DNA of 17,122 nucleotides, from assembly GCA_020200935.1 (NCBI GenBank), contig JAIVHR010000164.1, positions 1-17,122 of the forward strand, in the 5' to 3' direction. The translations under genes were made by a program, and so were the position numbers. Below, piece after piece: positions 1 through 7,187 of the stretch; the stretch's first letter is position 1, and every line of letters starts with the position of its first letter. The stretch comes from Sphingomonadales bacterium (GTDB lineage: Bacteria > Pseudomonadota > Alphaproteobacteria > Sphingomonadales > Sphingomonadaceae). Below the pieces are notes generated by a model, which saw only the letters and a program-made list of their open reading frames with translations, ran no database searches and had not been told where the DNA came from.

Positions 1-76
1 GCGCGTCGATATCGGGCGCGCCGATCGTCTCGAGCATCGCCGTCCGATCGTCGGGCTGGAGGGGAAGATAACGCAT
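1..76 (-). CDS. gcvPA: Glycine dehydrogenase (decarboxylating) subunit 1, N-terminal fragment
   Basis: Only the first 25 codons lie in the window; the gene runs off the left edge. The minus strand reads MRYLPLQPDDRTAMLETIGA and continues PDIDA, the typical start of the alpha half of split P-protein (GcvPA). The P-protein is the PLP-dependent enzyme that decarboxylates glycine and loads the aminomethyl group on the lipoyl arm of GcvH. A good ribosome-binding site (GAGAGGAG) lies about 5 bases upstream of the ATG. It follows gcvT and gcvH on the same strand, as expected for a gcvT-gcvH-gcvPA-gcvPB operon. The 105-base gap from gcvH is filled by a palindromic doublet. Identification rests on a short N-terminus plus context. 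Confidence 0.85.
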   Translation of the reverse strand, partial: MRYLPLQPDDRTAMLETIGAPDIDA

Positions 77-88
77 TATTGCTCCTCT

Positions 89-177
89 CGTCATTCCGGC
101 GAAGGCCGGAATCCCGGGCTATGGTGCAGACCGGCTCCGCCAGACTGCCTGAGATCCCGGCTTTCGCCGGGATGACG
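89..177. repeat. REP/REPIN-like palindromic doublet 1 (gcvH-gcvPA gap)
   Basis: Two arms of about 25 bases (89-113 and 153-177) are inverted relative to each other with about three mismatches. Each arm is also self-complementary (for example CCGGCGAAGGCCGG and ATCCCGGCTTTCGCCGGGAT). The spacer is 39 bases. The architecture is that of dispersed intergenic palindromes known as REP/REPIN elements. It sits inside an operon, so the gcv transcript would fold into strong hairpins between gcvH and gcvPA. Confidence 0.75.
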
Positions 178-181
178 GTTC

Positions 182-553
182 CTACAAACTATCGACGAAG
201 GCCTTGTATTCGGTCGCGTTCATCAGCCCTTCGAGTTCCTCATTGTCGGACAGGGCGATGCGAAAGAACCACCCCGCTTCTTCCGGCGAGGAATTGACCA
301 GCCCCGGCTCGTCACCGAGCGCCTCGTTGCCCTCGGTAACCTCTCCCGAGACCGGCGAATAAACATCGCTCGCCGCCTTGACCGATTCGACGACCCCGGC
401 CTCGCCGCCCTTTTCGAGGATCGTCCCGGCTTCGGGCACCTCGACGAAGACGACATCGCCCAGCTGTTCCTGGGCATAGTCGGTGATCCCGACCGTGGCA
501 TGTTCGCCATCGACATCGATCCACTCATGTTCCTCGGTGAAATATCGAGCCAT
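182..553 (-). CDS. gcvH: Glycine cleavage system H protein
   Basis: The 123-residue protein has the usual GcvH length. It is the lipoyl carrier that shuttles the methylamine intermediate from P-protein to T-protein in the cytoplasmic glycine cleavage complex. The N-terminus (RYFTEEHEW), the [12 protein letters not shown] segment and the lipoylation motif ESVKAASD with acceptor Lys59 are all present, as is the C-terminal GWFFRIAL segment. The ATG is preceded by GAGGGAGA at good spacing and lies 11 bases after the gcvT stop, so the two are co-transcribed. Control is expected through the glycine riboswitch upstream of gcvT. Nothing is missing or odd in the gene itself. Confidence 0.97.
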   Translation of the reverse strand: MARYFTEEHEWIDVDGEHATVGITDYAQEQLGDVVFVEVPEAGTILEKGGEAGVVESVKAASDVYSPVSGEVTEGNEALGDEPGLVNSSPEEAGWFFRIALSDNEELEGLMNATEYKAFVDSL

Positions 554-564
554 TCCAGTCTCCC

Positions 565-1671
565 TCAGCTCTTTGGCGGGCGATGATAATTGTGCGGTAC
601 GAAAGGCATTTTGGCGACCCTGCCGGTGAAGAGTTTTCCACGCTGTTCGATGGTGATCTCGTTGCCGGGCTCGGCCGCCGCCAGTGGGACGTATCCCATC
701 GCGATCGGCCGCTCGAGCGTCGGCGAAAAGCCGCCACTGGTGATCCTGCCGACGGCGCTTCCTTCCTCATCGAGGACGACCGCCCCTTCGCGCACCGGCT
801 GGCGCCCCTCGATCTCGACGCCGACGCGCCTGGCGACCGGGCCTTCCTCGCGTTCGGCGAGGATCCGGTCGGCGCCCGGAAAATCGGCGGCCTCGCGGCG
901 GCGTTTGGAGAGCGCGAAGCCGAGATCGGCCGTCACCGGCGTCGTCTCCTCGTCGATATCGTGGCCGTGGAGCGGCAATCCGGCTTCGAGCCGCAGCGAA
1001 TCGCGTGCGCCGAGCCCCGCCGGCTCGACTTCGGCTTCGCCGGCGATCGCCTCGGCCAGCGTTACGGCGGCGCCGACCGGCACCGAGATCTCGAAGCCGT
1101 CCTCGCCGGTATAGCCCGACCGGCTGACCCACAGCCGCGTTCCGCCGAAGTCGAAGCCGCCGGCCTGCATGAAATAGAGCCGTTCGACACCCGGCACATG
1201 CCGCGCCAGCGCGTCGACCGCCTTGGGACCCTGGAGCGCGAGCAAGGCGTGATCCGCAAGCTCGCGCATCGCGACCGGCTCGGGCAAGCGCCGTTCGATA
1301 TGCGCGATGTCGCTCGCCTTGTTCGCACCGTTGACGACGAGATAGAAATCTTCGCCACGATTGGTGACCATCAGATCGTCGACGATCCCGCCGGCATCGT
1401 TGAGCAGCAACGAATATCGCATCCGCCCCTCGGCCAGCCCGGCAATGTCGCCGGGCAGCATGGTCTCGAGCGCCTGCGGCACATCGTCGCCGGTAAAGGA
1501 GAGCTGCCCCATATGGCTGACATCGAACAGCCCGGCCGACTGCCGCGTCTGCCTATGCTCGGCAAGGATACCCGCATACTGGATCGGCATCGCATAGCCG
1601 GCGAAGGGCACCATCCGCGCGCCGCGCGCCCGGTGCCAATCGTCCAACGGCAATCGCTTGTCTTCGCTCAT
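565..1671 (-). CDS. gcvT: Glycine cleavage system T protein (aminomethyltransferase)
   Basis: GcvT transfers the methylene group from aminomethyl-GcvH to tetrahydrofolate, releasing ammonia. The 368-residue protein is of normal length and shows family landmarks: [12 protein letters not shown] near residue 45, the folate-binding-fold segment with [29 protein letters not shown] in the middle, [20 protein letters not shown], and the C-terminal barrel with [21 protein letters not shown]. The reading frame stays open upstream to 1884, but that stretch is the riboswitch. The ATG at 1671 is chosen because GGAGGTGA stands just upstream and the protein begins there in homologues. It is the first gene of the gcv operon. 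Confidence 0.97.
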   Translation of the reverse strand: MSEDKRLPLDDWHRARGARMVPFAGYAMPIQYAGILAEHRQTRQSAGLFDVSHMGQLSFTGDDVPQALETMLPGDIAGLAEGRMRYSLLLNDAGGIVDDLMVTNRGEDFYLVVNGANKASDIAHIERRLPEPVAMRELADHALLALQGPKAVDALARHVPGVERLYFMQAGGFDFGGTRLWVSRSGYTGEDGFEISVPVGAAVTLAEAIAGEAEVEPAGLGARDSLRLEAGLPLHGHDIDEETTPVTADLGFALSKRRREAADFPGADRILAEREEGPVARRVGVEIEGRQPVREGAVVLDEEGSAVGRITSGGFSPTLERPIAMGYVPLAAAEPGNEITIEQRGKLFTGRVAKMPFVPHNYHRPPKS

Positions 1672-1732
1672 TTCACCTCCGCCAGAACGGACGACGACCG
1701 GCGCCAATCGGCCCGACGCCATCGCCCCCTCT

Positions 1733-1907
1733 GTCGCGGAAGCCTGAGAGCTTTGACTGCCCGGCGGGCAGCTTACCCCTTCGGCGGCTCCTTTCGGGAG
1801 CACTTTCCAGAGCGCCGACACGGCCGCGCGGTCCGTTGGCCTGAGAGATTCCGGGGCGGTTGCTCCTTCGGCGGCACCGGACAACCGTCCGATACGCTCT
1901 CCCGCGC
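1733..1907 (-). promoter_or_regulatory. Tandem glycine riboswitch upstream of gcvT
   Basis: On the minus strand two consecutive aptamers are visible. Aptamer 1 carries CGGGAGAGC, GCCGAAGGAGCAA and AATCTCTCAGGC. Aptamer 2 carries CTCTGGAAAG, GCCGAAGGGGTAA and AGCTCTCAGGC. These are the conserved segments of the glycine riboswitch, in the usual tandem order with a short linker. About 60 bases separate aptamer 2 from the gcvT start. I see no terminator with a U-run there, so control may act on translation or through a less obvious structure. Glycine is expected to switch on expression of the cleavage operon. Confidence 0.95.
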
Positions 1908-1913
1908 GACTGC

Positions 1914-1931
1914 CTGCCGGCGAACCGGCAG
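1914..1931 (-). other. TTCG-capped hairpin in the riboswitch leader
   Basis: In the transcript CTGCCGG-TTCG-CCGGCAG forms a perfect 7-bp stem with a TTCG loop, placed between the predicted transcription start and aptamer 1. It could stabilise the 5' end of the mRNA or insulate aptamer folding. Role inferred. Confidence 0.6.
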
Positions 1932-1943
1932 CGGCAAATCCGG

Positions 1944-1972
1944 CGATAGAGCGCGGCGGCGCGCGGAGTCAA
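1944..1972 (-). promoter_or_regulatory. Predicted gcv operon promoter
   Basis: Minus strand -35 TTGACT (1967-1972) and -10 CTATCG (1944-1949) are separated by exactly 17 bases. The start would fall near 1937, just upstream of the leader hairpin and riboswitch. The -35 is strong and the -10 is weak, a common pattern in alphaproteobacterial sigma-70 promoters. Confidence 0.6.
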
Positions 1973-1999
1973 TCGCGCTCGGCGCGCGGCGACATAATC

Positions 2000-2653
2000 T
2001 TAGCGCGTGACGTTATATTCGAGTTGTTGCGGTTCGAGCTGGAAGCCTATCAAAAGGTCGAAGGTCGCATTCTCGACCGCGGCGCGGACCGTCGGGTCGG
2101 ACATCGGATCGATCGCCGCATCGGCATCGCCGGCGCGCCGCCGCGCGGTGAGCCGTTCCTCGACCTCGGCCGGCAGGGTCGCCGCGGCGCGCGAGATCGT
2201 CGCGGTCGCCTGGCCGGTCGTGCTCGCCCGATATTGCCCGTCGGCGAAGCGCAGTCCGACGCGATTGACCTCCTTGGAGACGATCTGGTTACCGGCGCGC
2301 AGCACGGTCGCGAAATAGGGAAGCACGACTTCGCGCGGCCCTTCGGCGCGGCGGCGGCTCGCCTGCACCTCGAAAGTCGCGACGGCCTGGATCGTGTCAC
2401 CCGCATCGCCGCATGTGCTGCGGATATTGGTGATCACCGCGGTTACGTCGATGGCATTCGCGTCGCGGCTCGATGGTGGATCGAACAGCGTGATCTCGTT
2501 GGTGAAGACGGGCGTCGCGACCGCCGGACAGGCCGAGCGGTTGACCAGCAGGCCGACGCCGGCCTCCTGGCTTGCCTCGATTACATCGCGGCCGCAGGCC
2601 GCAAGCAGCAGCATCGACCCGGCCAGCGTAGCGAATCTTACAAGTTTTTGCAC
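2000..2653 (-). CDS. Putative lipoprotein of unknown function
   Basis: I do not recognise the family. From the chosen GTG start the 217-residue product begins with a short basic region and a hydrophobic stretch ending in the lipobox LLAAC, so it is probably acylated at Cys21 and anchored in an envelope membrane. The mature part has two further cysteines (SACP, STCGD) that might form a disulfide, and otherwise looks like a soluble, beta-rich periplasmic domain. The frame is open to 2695, but GTG at 2653 follows a GAGG sequence and places the signal peptide at the N-terminus; an ATG at 2695 would add 14 residues before it. It is divergent from ispH. Its promoter region carries a 24-base run of only G and C (2670-2693) and abuts the ispH break, so it may be incomplete. 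Confidence 0.75.
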   Translation of the reverse strand: MQKLVRFATLAGSMLLLAACGRDVIEASQEAGVGLLVNRSACPAVATPVFTNEITLFDPPSSRDANAIDVTAVITNIRSTCGDAGDTIQAVATFEVQASRRRAEGPREVVLPYFATVLRAGNQIVSKEVNRVGLRFADGQYRASTTGQATATISRAAATLPAEVEERLTARRRAGDADAAIDPMSDPTVRAAVENATFDLLIGFQLEPQQLEYNVTR

Positions 2654-2726
2654 ACCAACATCCTCAATAGCGGGCCCGGGCCGGGCGGGGGGCATCGGCG
2701 CCCGTCATAGGAAGCGCCTTTCGTAC

Positions 2727-3461
2727 GGCGTGCCGGTCGTCTTTTCCGCGCATGGCGTGCCCAAAGTCGTGCCGGCGACCGCCGAAGACCGCGGGCTCGA
2801 CTATTTCGACGCCACCTGCCCGCTCGTTTCCAAGGTGCATCGTCAGGCCGAAAGGCTGGTCGAGAAGGGCATCCATATCCTGTTTATCGGCCACCAGGGC
2901 CATCCCGAAGTCATTGGCACCTTCGGCCAGGTTCCGCCGGGCGCGATGACGCTGATCGAATCGGTCGAGGATGCCGAGGAGATCGATCCTGCCGATGCCG
3001 ACAATCTCGCCTTTCTGACCCAGACGACTTTGTCGGTCGACGATACAGCGGAGATCGTCTCGGTGCTCGAAAGGCGCTTCCCCTCGATCAAGACGCCGCG
3101 CAGCGAGGATATCTGCTACGCGACCTCGAACCGCCAGGCTGCGGTCAAGTCGATCGCCTCGAGCTGCGACGCGATGCTGGTGATCGGCGCGCCCAACAGC
3201 TCCAACTCGGTCCGCCTCGTCGAAGTCGCCGAACGGCAGGGCATCTCCGCGAAGCTCATCCAGAATGCCGACGAAATCGATTTCGCATGGCTCGAAGGCG
3301 TGGCGGCGCTGGGGATCACCGCGGGGGCATCGGCGCCCGAGGCGCTCGTCCGCCAGGTCGTCGACCGGCTGTCGGAGCATTTCGAGGTGACCGAGCGCGA
3401 GGTCGAGACGACGCGCGAAACGATGCAGTTCAAATTGCCGCGCGAGCTGCAGGCCGCCTGA
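2727..3461 (+). pseudogene. ispH: 4-hydroxy-3-methylbut-2-enyl diphosphate reductase, N-terminally truncated
   Basis: IspH is the last enzyme of the MEP isoprenoid pathway, an iron-sulfur reductase that makes IPP and DMAPP. The 244 codons from GVPVVFSAHGVPK onward are excellent IspH: DATCPLVSKVH with the second cluster cysteine, GHQGHPEVIGT, TQTTLSVDDT, EDICYATSNRQ with the third cluster cysteine, and NSSNSVRLVEVA. Full-length IspH is about 310-320 residues. Roughly the first 70 are absent, including the GFCAGV segment that supplies the first cluster cysteine and the conserved VVHN histidine. Upstream the frame runs into unrelated DNA antisense to the lipoprotein, with no start codon and no ribosome-binding site. 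As written it cannot make active enzyme. Because ispH is usually essential, an assembly gap or another copy elsewhere is more likely than true loss. It is 6 bases from thrB. Confidence 0.9.
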
Positions 3462-3467
3462 TCAACC

Positions 3468-4418
3468 GTGGCGGTGCACACCCCGCTGTCGGCCGGGCAG
3501 ATCGCGGCCACGATCGAAAGCTATGATCTCGGCGCACTGACGCGGGCCGAGCCGATCGAGACCGGGATCGAGAACAGCAACTATCGCCTCGATACCGATC
3601 GCGGCGCCTGGGTGCTGACGATTTTCGAAAAGCGCGTCGAACCGCTGGACCTCCCCTATTTCGCCGCGCTGCTGCGCCATCTGTCCGGCAAGGGACTGGC
3701 CGTGCCGCCGCCGATCGCCGACCGCCAGGATCGCCTGATCCGAACGGTTGCGGGCAAGCCGGCCTGGTTGGTCCCGTTTCTCGCCGGGCGCTCTCCCCTG
3801 CCGCCGACATCGGCCGACGCGCGCGAGACGGGCAGAGCGCTCGGCGCGCTGCACGCGGCGGCGGCCGACTTCGAAGCGACGCGCATCAACGATCTCTCAC
3901 TCTCGGGCTGGCGGGCGATGGCCGCCGAGCTCGGCGACCGGGCCGATCACATCGACCCCGGTCTCGGCAGGTTGATCGACGGCGAACTCGCTTTTCTCGA
4001 TACCCACTGGCCGCGCGCATTGCCGCACGCGACGATCCATGCCGACCTTTTTCCCGACAATGTGCTGATGGCCGAGGGCGCGGTGACGGGGCTGATCGAC
4101 TTCTATTTCGCCTGCACCGATATCCGCGCCTACGACCTCGCCGTCACCCATGCCTCCTGGGCGTTCGGGGATGGCGGCCGCGATTTCGATGCCGGGATCG
4201 GTCGCGCGCTGGTCGCGGGCTATGCCGAAACCCATCCGCTGACACAGGCGGAACGCACCGCGATGCCGCTGCTCTGCCGCGGCGCCTGCCTGCGCTTCCT
4301 GCTGACGCGGGCGCTCGACTGGTTCGCCGAGGCCGATGTGCCGAGGAAGGATCCGATTGCTTTCGCCCGCAGGCTTGAATTCTATCGCGCCGCCCCCGAA
4401 AGGCTGTTCGCGCCATGA
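3468..4418 (+). CDS. thrB: Homoserine kinase (type II, APH-fold)
   Basis: The 316-residue product phosphorylates homoserine to O-phosphohomoserine in threonine synthesis. It belongs to the aminoglycoside-phosphotransferase-like ThrB type found in proteobacteria, not the GHMP type. Visible landmarks are [14 protein letters not shown] with the nucleotide-binding beta strands (about residues 33-46), LTIFEKRVE, and the catalytic [10 protein letters not shown] (His191, Asp193, Asn198) followed by the metal-binding Asp211 in [10 protein letters not shown]. The start is GTG, 6 bases after the ispH stop, and the end overlaps the rnhA start by four bases (ATGA). The three genes are therefore one transcription unit, and loss of the ispH start region may also affect the promoter shown here. 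Confidence 0.95.
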   Translation: MAVHTPLSAGQIAATIESYDLGALTRAEPIETGIENSNYRLDTDRGAWVLTIFEKRVEPLDLPYFAALLRHLSGKGLAVPPPIADRQDRLIRTVAGKPAWLVPFLAGRSPLPPTSADARETGRALGALHAAAADFEATRINDLSLSGWRAMAAELGDRADHIDPGLGRLIDGELAFLDTHWPRALPHATIHADLFPDNVLMAEGAVTGLIDFYFACTDIRAYDLAVTHASWAFGDGGRDFDAGIGRALVAGYAETHPLTQAERTAMPLLCRGACLRFLLTRALDWFAEADVPRKDPIAFARRLEFYRAAPERLFAP

Positions 4419-4855
4419 GCAGGATAGAGATATTCACCGACGGTTCCTGCAAGGGCAACCCCGGCCCCGGCGGTTGGGGCGTCGTGCTGCGCGCGGGAAG
4501 CCGCGAGAAGGAGCTCAGCGGCGGCGAGCCCGATACCACCAACAACCGGATGGAGCTGATGGCCGCGATCCGCGGGCTCGAGGCGCTAAAGGGCGCGCAA
4601 AAGGTCCGGCTGACCACCGACAGCGTCTATGTTCGCGACGGCATTACACGTTGGATCCATGGCTGGCAGAAGAATGGCTGGCGCACGGCAGCGAAAAAGC
4701 CGGTCAAGAATGCCGATCTCTGGCAGCGGCTGCTCGACGCCGCCGCGCCCCACGAGATCGACTGGCACTGGGTCAAGGGCCATGCCGGCCACCCCGAGAA
4801 TGACCGAGCCGACGGGCTGGCGAGCGCGGCGGCCGAGGCGATCGCCCGCCTATAG
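4415..4855 (+). CDS. rnhA: Ribonuclease HI
   Basis: The 146-residue enzyme cleaves RNA in RNA-DNA hybrids, removing primers and R-loops. All catalytic residues can be placed: Asp9 in [17 protein letters not shown], Glu47 in [10 protein letters not shown], Asp69 in TTDSVYV, His123 in [10 protein letters not shown] and Asp133 in NDRAD. The basic handle region ([16 protein letters not shown]) is present, as in the E. coli type enzyme. It starts within the thrB stop (ATGA overlap), which suggests coupled translation. A palindromic doublet about 170 bases downstream may end the transcript. Confidence 0.97.
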   Translation: MSRIEIFTDGSCKGNPGPGGWGVVLRAGSREKELSGGEPDTTNNRMELMAAIRGLEALKGAQKVRLTTDSVYVRDGITRWIHGWQKNGWRTAAKKPVKNADLWQRLLDAAAPHEIDWHWVKGHAGHPENDRADGLASAAAEAIARL

Positions 4856-5022
4856 GCTGCGCTTAGCGCGGCGGCTGAGACGCAAAGTTGACAAAGTGTG
4901 CACGCAGCGTTGCTTTCAGACGTAATAATATTGCGCCGGTCGACTTGCTTCGAGGTCCCATCCGTTATCTCACGAATCGACCGATATAGGACAGCAAAAT
5001 CGTCGCTGACACTTACCTTTTC
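4856..5022. other. Non-coding gap between rnhA and the doublet
   Basis: This stretch, less GC-rich than the surroundings, lies between two convergent genes. I found no gene-like frame, tRNA or clear promoter. An isolated TTGACA at 4888 has no -10 element at suitable spacing. Confidence 0.5.
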
Positions 5023-5106
5023 CGTCATGCCGGACTTGATCCGGCATCCAGAGCCCCGAGCGACACCGCCCGCCGCCCTGGACCCCGGATCAAGTCCGGG
5101 GTGACG
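5023..5106. repeat. REP/REPIN-like palindromic doublet 2 (between convergent genes)
   Basis: Arms 5023-5050 and 5079-5106 (28 bases each) are inverted copies with about four mismatches and a 28-base spacer. The core of each arm is itself palindromic (CCGGACTTGATCCGG and CCGGATCAAGTCCGG). It lies between the 3' ends of rnhA and the minus-strand oxidoreductase, where it could act as a bidirectional terminator or 3'-end stabiliser. Confidence 0.8.
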
Positions 5107-5134
5107 CAATTTGATTTGACGGTCTACCAGCATC

Positions 5135-6184
5135 CTACCGGCGCAATCGCGCGGGCGAATAGGTGTTCGGGTCTATCGCGGTCCCGGGCACGGAGCCGGG
5201 CTTCCCCAGCAGCAGCGAGGCGCAGAGCCTCGCCGCGGCCGGCGCGGTCTGGATGCCGAAGCCCCCCTGCCCCGCGCACCAGAAGAACGCCGCATCGGCA
5301 GGATCGAAGCCGTAGACCGGCAAGCGATCGGCCACGAAGCTGCGCTGGCCCGCCCATTTGCGTTCGAGCGCGGCGACATCGAGCTCGACGGGCGCCGTGT
5401 CGCCGGGCGGTTCGGGCGTTTCGTCATGCGGGCTTAGCCAGAGCTTGCCGCCGGCTTCGCCCTTGAAATAGAATCGCCCGCGCGCTTCGACCACGAGCGG
5501 CATGTCGGGCGGCGCGGGCGGGATGGTCGCGAGCTGGATCATCGTCCGCCGCAGCGGCCGGATGCCGATCGGGGCAAGTCCGGCCAGCGCGGCGATCTCG
5601 TCGGCCCAGGCGCCCGCGGCATTGACGAGAAGCGACGCCTCGACGCGGTCGTCGGCCCAGCCCAACCGCCAGCGCCCGCCATCGCGTTCGATCCGTTCGA
5701 TCCGCGCGCCGCAATAGACATCCGCCCCGGCCTGTTTCGCCGCTTTGAGATACGCCTGATGCAGCCCCGCGACATCGATATCGGCGCAGCTCGGCTCCTC
5801 GACCGCCGCCCGCCAACGGGGCTTGAGGCCGTGCACCCGGACGGCCAGCGCCGCTGCATCGAGCCGGTTGAGCTCGACCGAACTCCCCTCGAAGGCGGCC
5901 TGGAAAGCGTCGAGTTCGCCCAGGCCATCGTCATCGGCGATATGGAGCGCGCCGCGCGGGGCGATAAATCCGCCCTCGGCAAGGAAAGCATGCGAAGCGG
6001 TGGTCAGCGGCTGGACCGCGGGCCCGCCATAGCTTTCCGACCAGAAGGCCGCCGACCGGCCGGTGGCGTGATAGCCGGGCTGGCTTTCGCCCTCGAGCAG
6101 CACGACGCTCGCCCGCCCCGCCAGTTCGGCGGCAAGGCTCGCCCCGGCCATGCCGGCGCCGATAATGGCGATGTCGAAACTCAT
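5135..6184 (-). CDS. FAD-dependent oxidoreductase of the DAO family, D-arginine dehydrogenase-like
   Basis: The 349-residue protein is a D-amino-acid-oxidase-fold flavoenzyme. The N-terminus carries the dinucleotide-binding motif GAGMAG (residues 9-14) and the flavin-contacting QPGYHATGRSAA (35-46). Further landmarks are ADIDVAGLHQAYL, LVNAAGAWADEIA, KWAGQRSFVAD, and near the C-terminus GQGGFGIQTAPA, which closes over FAD. The overall pattern resembles the D-arginine dehydrogenase DauA of Pseudomonas. By my recalled alignment, however, Phe47 replaces the active-site His48 and Ala79 replaces the guanidinium-binding Glu87, while the tyrosine equivalent to Tyr53 is kept (Tyr52). The true substrate is therefore uncertain; another D-amino or secondary amino acid is plausible. 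Its ATG overlaps the stop of the upstream hydrolase (ATGA), so the two are co-translated. Confidence 0.85.
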   Translation of the reverse strand: MSFDIAIIGAGMAGASLAAELAGRASVVLLEGESQPGYHATGRSAAFWSESYGGPAVQPLTTASHAFLAEGGFIAPRGALHIADDDGLGELDAFQAAFEGSSVELNRLDAAALAVRVHGLKPRWRAAVEEPSCADIDVAGLHQAYLKAAKQAGADVYCGARIERIERDGGRWRLGWADDRVEASLLVNAAGAWADEIAALAGLAPIGIRPLRRTMIQLATIPPAPPDMPLVVEARGRFYFKGEAGGKLWLSPHDETPEPPGDTAPVELDVAALERKWAGQRSFVADRLPVYGFDPADAAFFWCAGQGGFGIQTAPAAARLCASLLLGKPGSVPGTAIDPNTYSPARLRR

Positions 6185-7137
6185 CGGCGCGCGGGTGCGC
6201 GAGCTTCGAGAAAATCCACGATCTCGCGCATCACCTCGTCGCGTATATCGTCGCGCTCGCGCAGCAATTCATGCGCGGCGATCTCGTGCATATAGAGCCG
6301 CACATCGGGCAGCCTTTCCGCCGCCTCGCGGATGGCGTCGGCGCTGACCAGCCGGTCCTGTGCCGTCGCCACCATCAGCACCGGAACGTCGATCTTTTCG
6401 AGCACGCCTTCGGCGAACATCGCGGCCGAGGAGGCATAGGCCGAGACGAGCCAGCGCCAGCTCGGCGGGCCGAGCTTCAATTCGGGATGATTGGCGGTCC
6501 ACCAATCCTCGTCGGCATAGCGATCGAAATCGTGGGTCAGCAGCTTCTGGCGCGAGCTTCCCGGCACCGAGGGCCGCTCGTTCCCCGGCCAGGCCTTCAC
6601 CTTGGCGAGGCCGATCCCGGCGAGGAACCGGGCGATGAAGGCGGCGAGCTTTTCGGAGAAGGGCTTGCTGACCACCTTGAGCATCGGCGCGCTCAATACC
6701 ACCGCGTCGATGGGCGGCTGCTGTTCGATCAGATAGCGCATGATGAGGTGCCCGCCCATCGAATGGCCAGCCAGCACATGCGGGCCCGGCATCTCGGCGA
6801 GCCAGGGCTCGGCGAAGGCCTGAAGATCGGCGGTCCAGGCCTCGAAACCCTCGACATGGCCGACCTTCGGATTGGCGAGAAAGCGGCCCGAACCCGATTG
6901 GCCGCGCCAGTCGAAGCCGCACAGATTCCACCCGTCGGCATGCCATTGAGCAAGGCTCTCGAGATATTTCTCGAAAAAATCGCCGCGGCCGGCCTGGAAG
7001 ATCATGCTGCCGCGCGCCGACTTGGTGGGCTCGGCGGGCCAGCGCCAACGGCGGTGATCCCAGCCGTCCGGCGCGTGCCAGCGGTCGATGGTCAGCCCTT
7101 GCGGATGGGCGCGGCGATCAAGGTTATCAAAATCCAT
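6181..7137 (-). CDS. Alpha/beta hydrolase, lysophospholipase/monoacylglycerol-lipase type (S33-like)
   Basis: The 318-residue protein has the alpha/beta-hydrolase fold with an intact triad: nucleophile Ser126 in GHSMGG, Asp261 in VATAQDRLVS and His289 in AAHELL. Strand and oxyanion features (MIFQAGRGDFFEKYLE, GFDWRGQSGSGR) fit the PldB/lysophospholipase branch. No signal peptide is visible, so it is probably cytoplasmic. The substrate cannot be named from sequence. The first ATG has no good ribosome-binding site in the 50-base divergent region shared with cpaA, so translation may be leaderless or the start may differ slightly. It is the first gene of a two-gene operon with the DAO-family enzyme. 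Confidence 0.85.
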   Translation of the reverse strand: MDFDNLDRRAHPQGLTIDRWHAPDGWDHRRWRWPAEPTKSARGSMIFQAGRGDFFEKYLESLAQWHADGWNLCGFDWRGQSGSGRFLANPKVGHVEGFEAWTADLQAFAEPWLAEMPGPHVLAGHSMGGHLIMRYLIEQQPPIDAVVLSAPMLKVVSKPFSEKLAAFIARFLAGIGLAKVKAWPGNERPSVPGSSRQKLLTHDFDRYADEDWWTANHPELKLGPPSWRWLVSAYASSAAMFAEGVLEKIDVPVLMVATAQDRLVSADAIREAAERLPDVRLYMHEIAAHELLRERDDIRDEVMREIVDFLEARAPARR

Positions 7138-7187
7138 GGCTTACAGTTACGGTTTAGAAAGCAGTAAGCCTTAGGGAAATCCCCGTT
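7138..7187. promoter_or_regulatory. Divergent intergenic region, hydrolase operon and tad operon
   Basis: Only 50 bases separate the two start codons, so both operons must start transcription here or within the neighbouring gene. An inverted repeat GCTTAC (7139-7144) and GTAAGC (7164-7169) with a 19-base spacer could bind a regulator. I cannot assign convincing -35 and -10 boxes. Confidence 0.35.

Noticed and set aside
89..177. Possible CRISPR or phage attachment repeats
   Set aside because: The copies are inverted, not direct, there are only two arms, and no cas or integrase genes are present.
1672..1884. N-terminal extension of GcvT in an open frame
   Set aside because: The stretch is the glycine riboswitch; a strong ribosome-binding site and the family start both point to 1671.
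583..2010. A 475-codon plus-strand frame opposite gcvT and the riboswitch
   Set aside because: It is a shadow of gcvT with no recognisable domain.
2394..3461. A single 355-codon plus-strand frame covering both the antisense of the lipoprotein gene and ispH
   Set aside because: Its first ~110 codons are antisense to the lipoprotein and unlike any IspH N-terminus; the fusion is a product of the ispH break.
4888..4893. TTGACA as a promoter -35 box
   Set aside because: No -10 element occurs at 16-18 bases, and no plus-strand gene follows before the convergent oxidoreductase.
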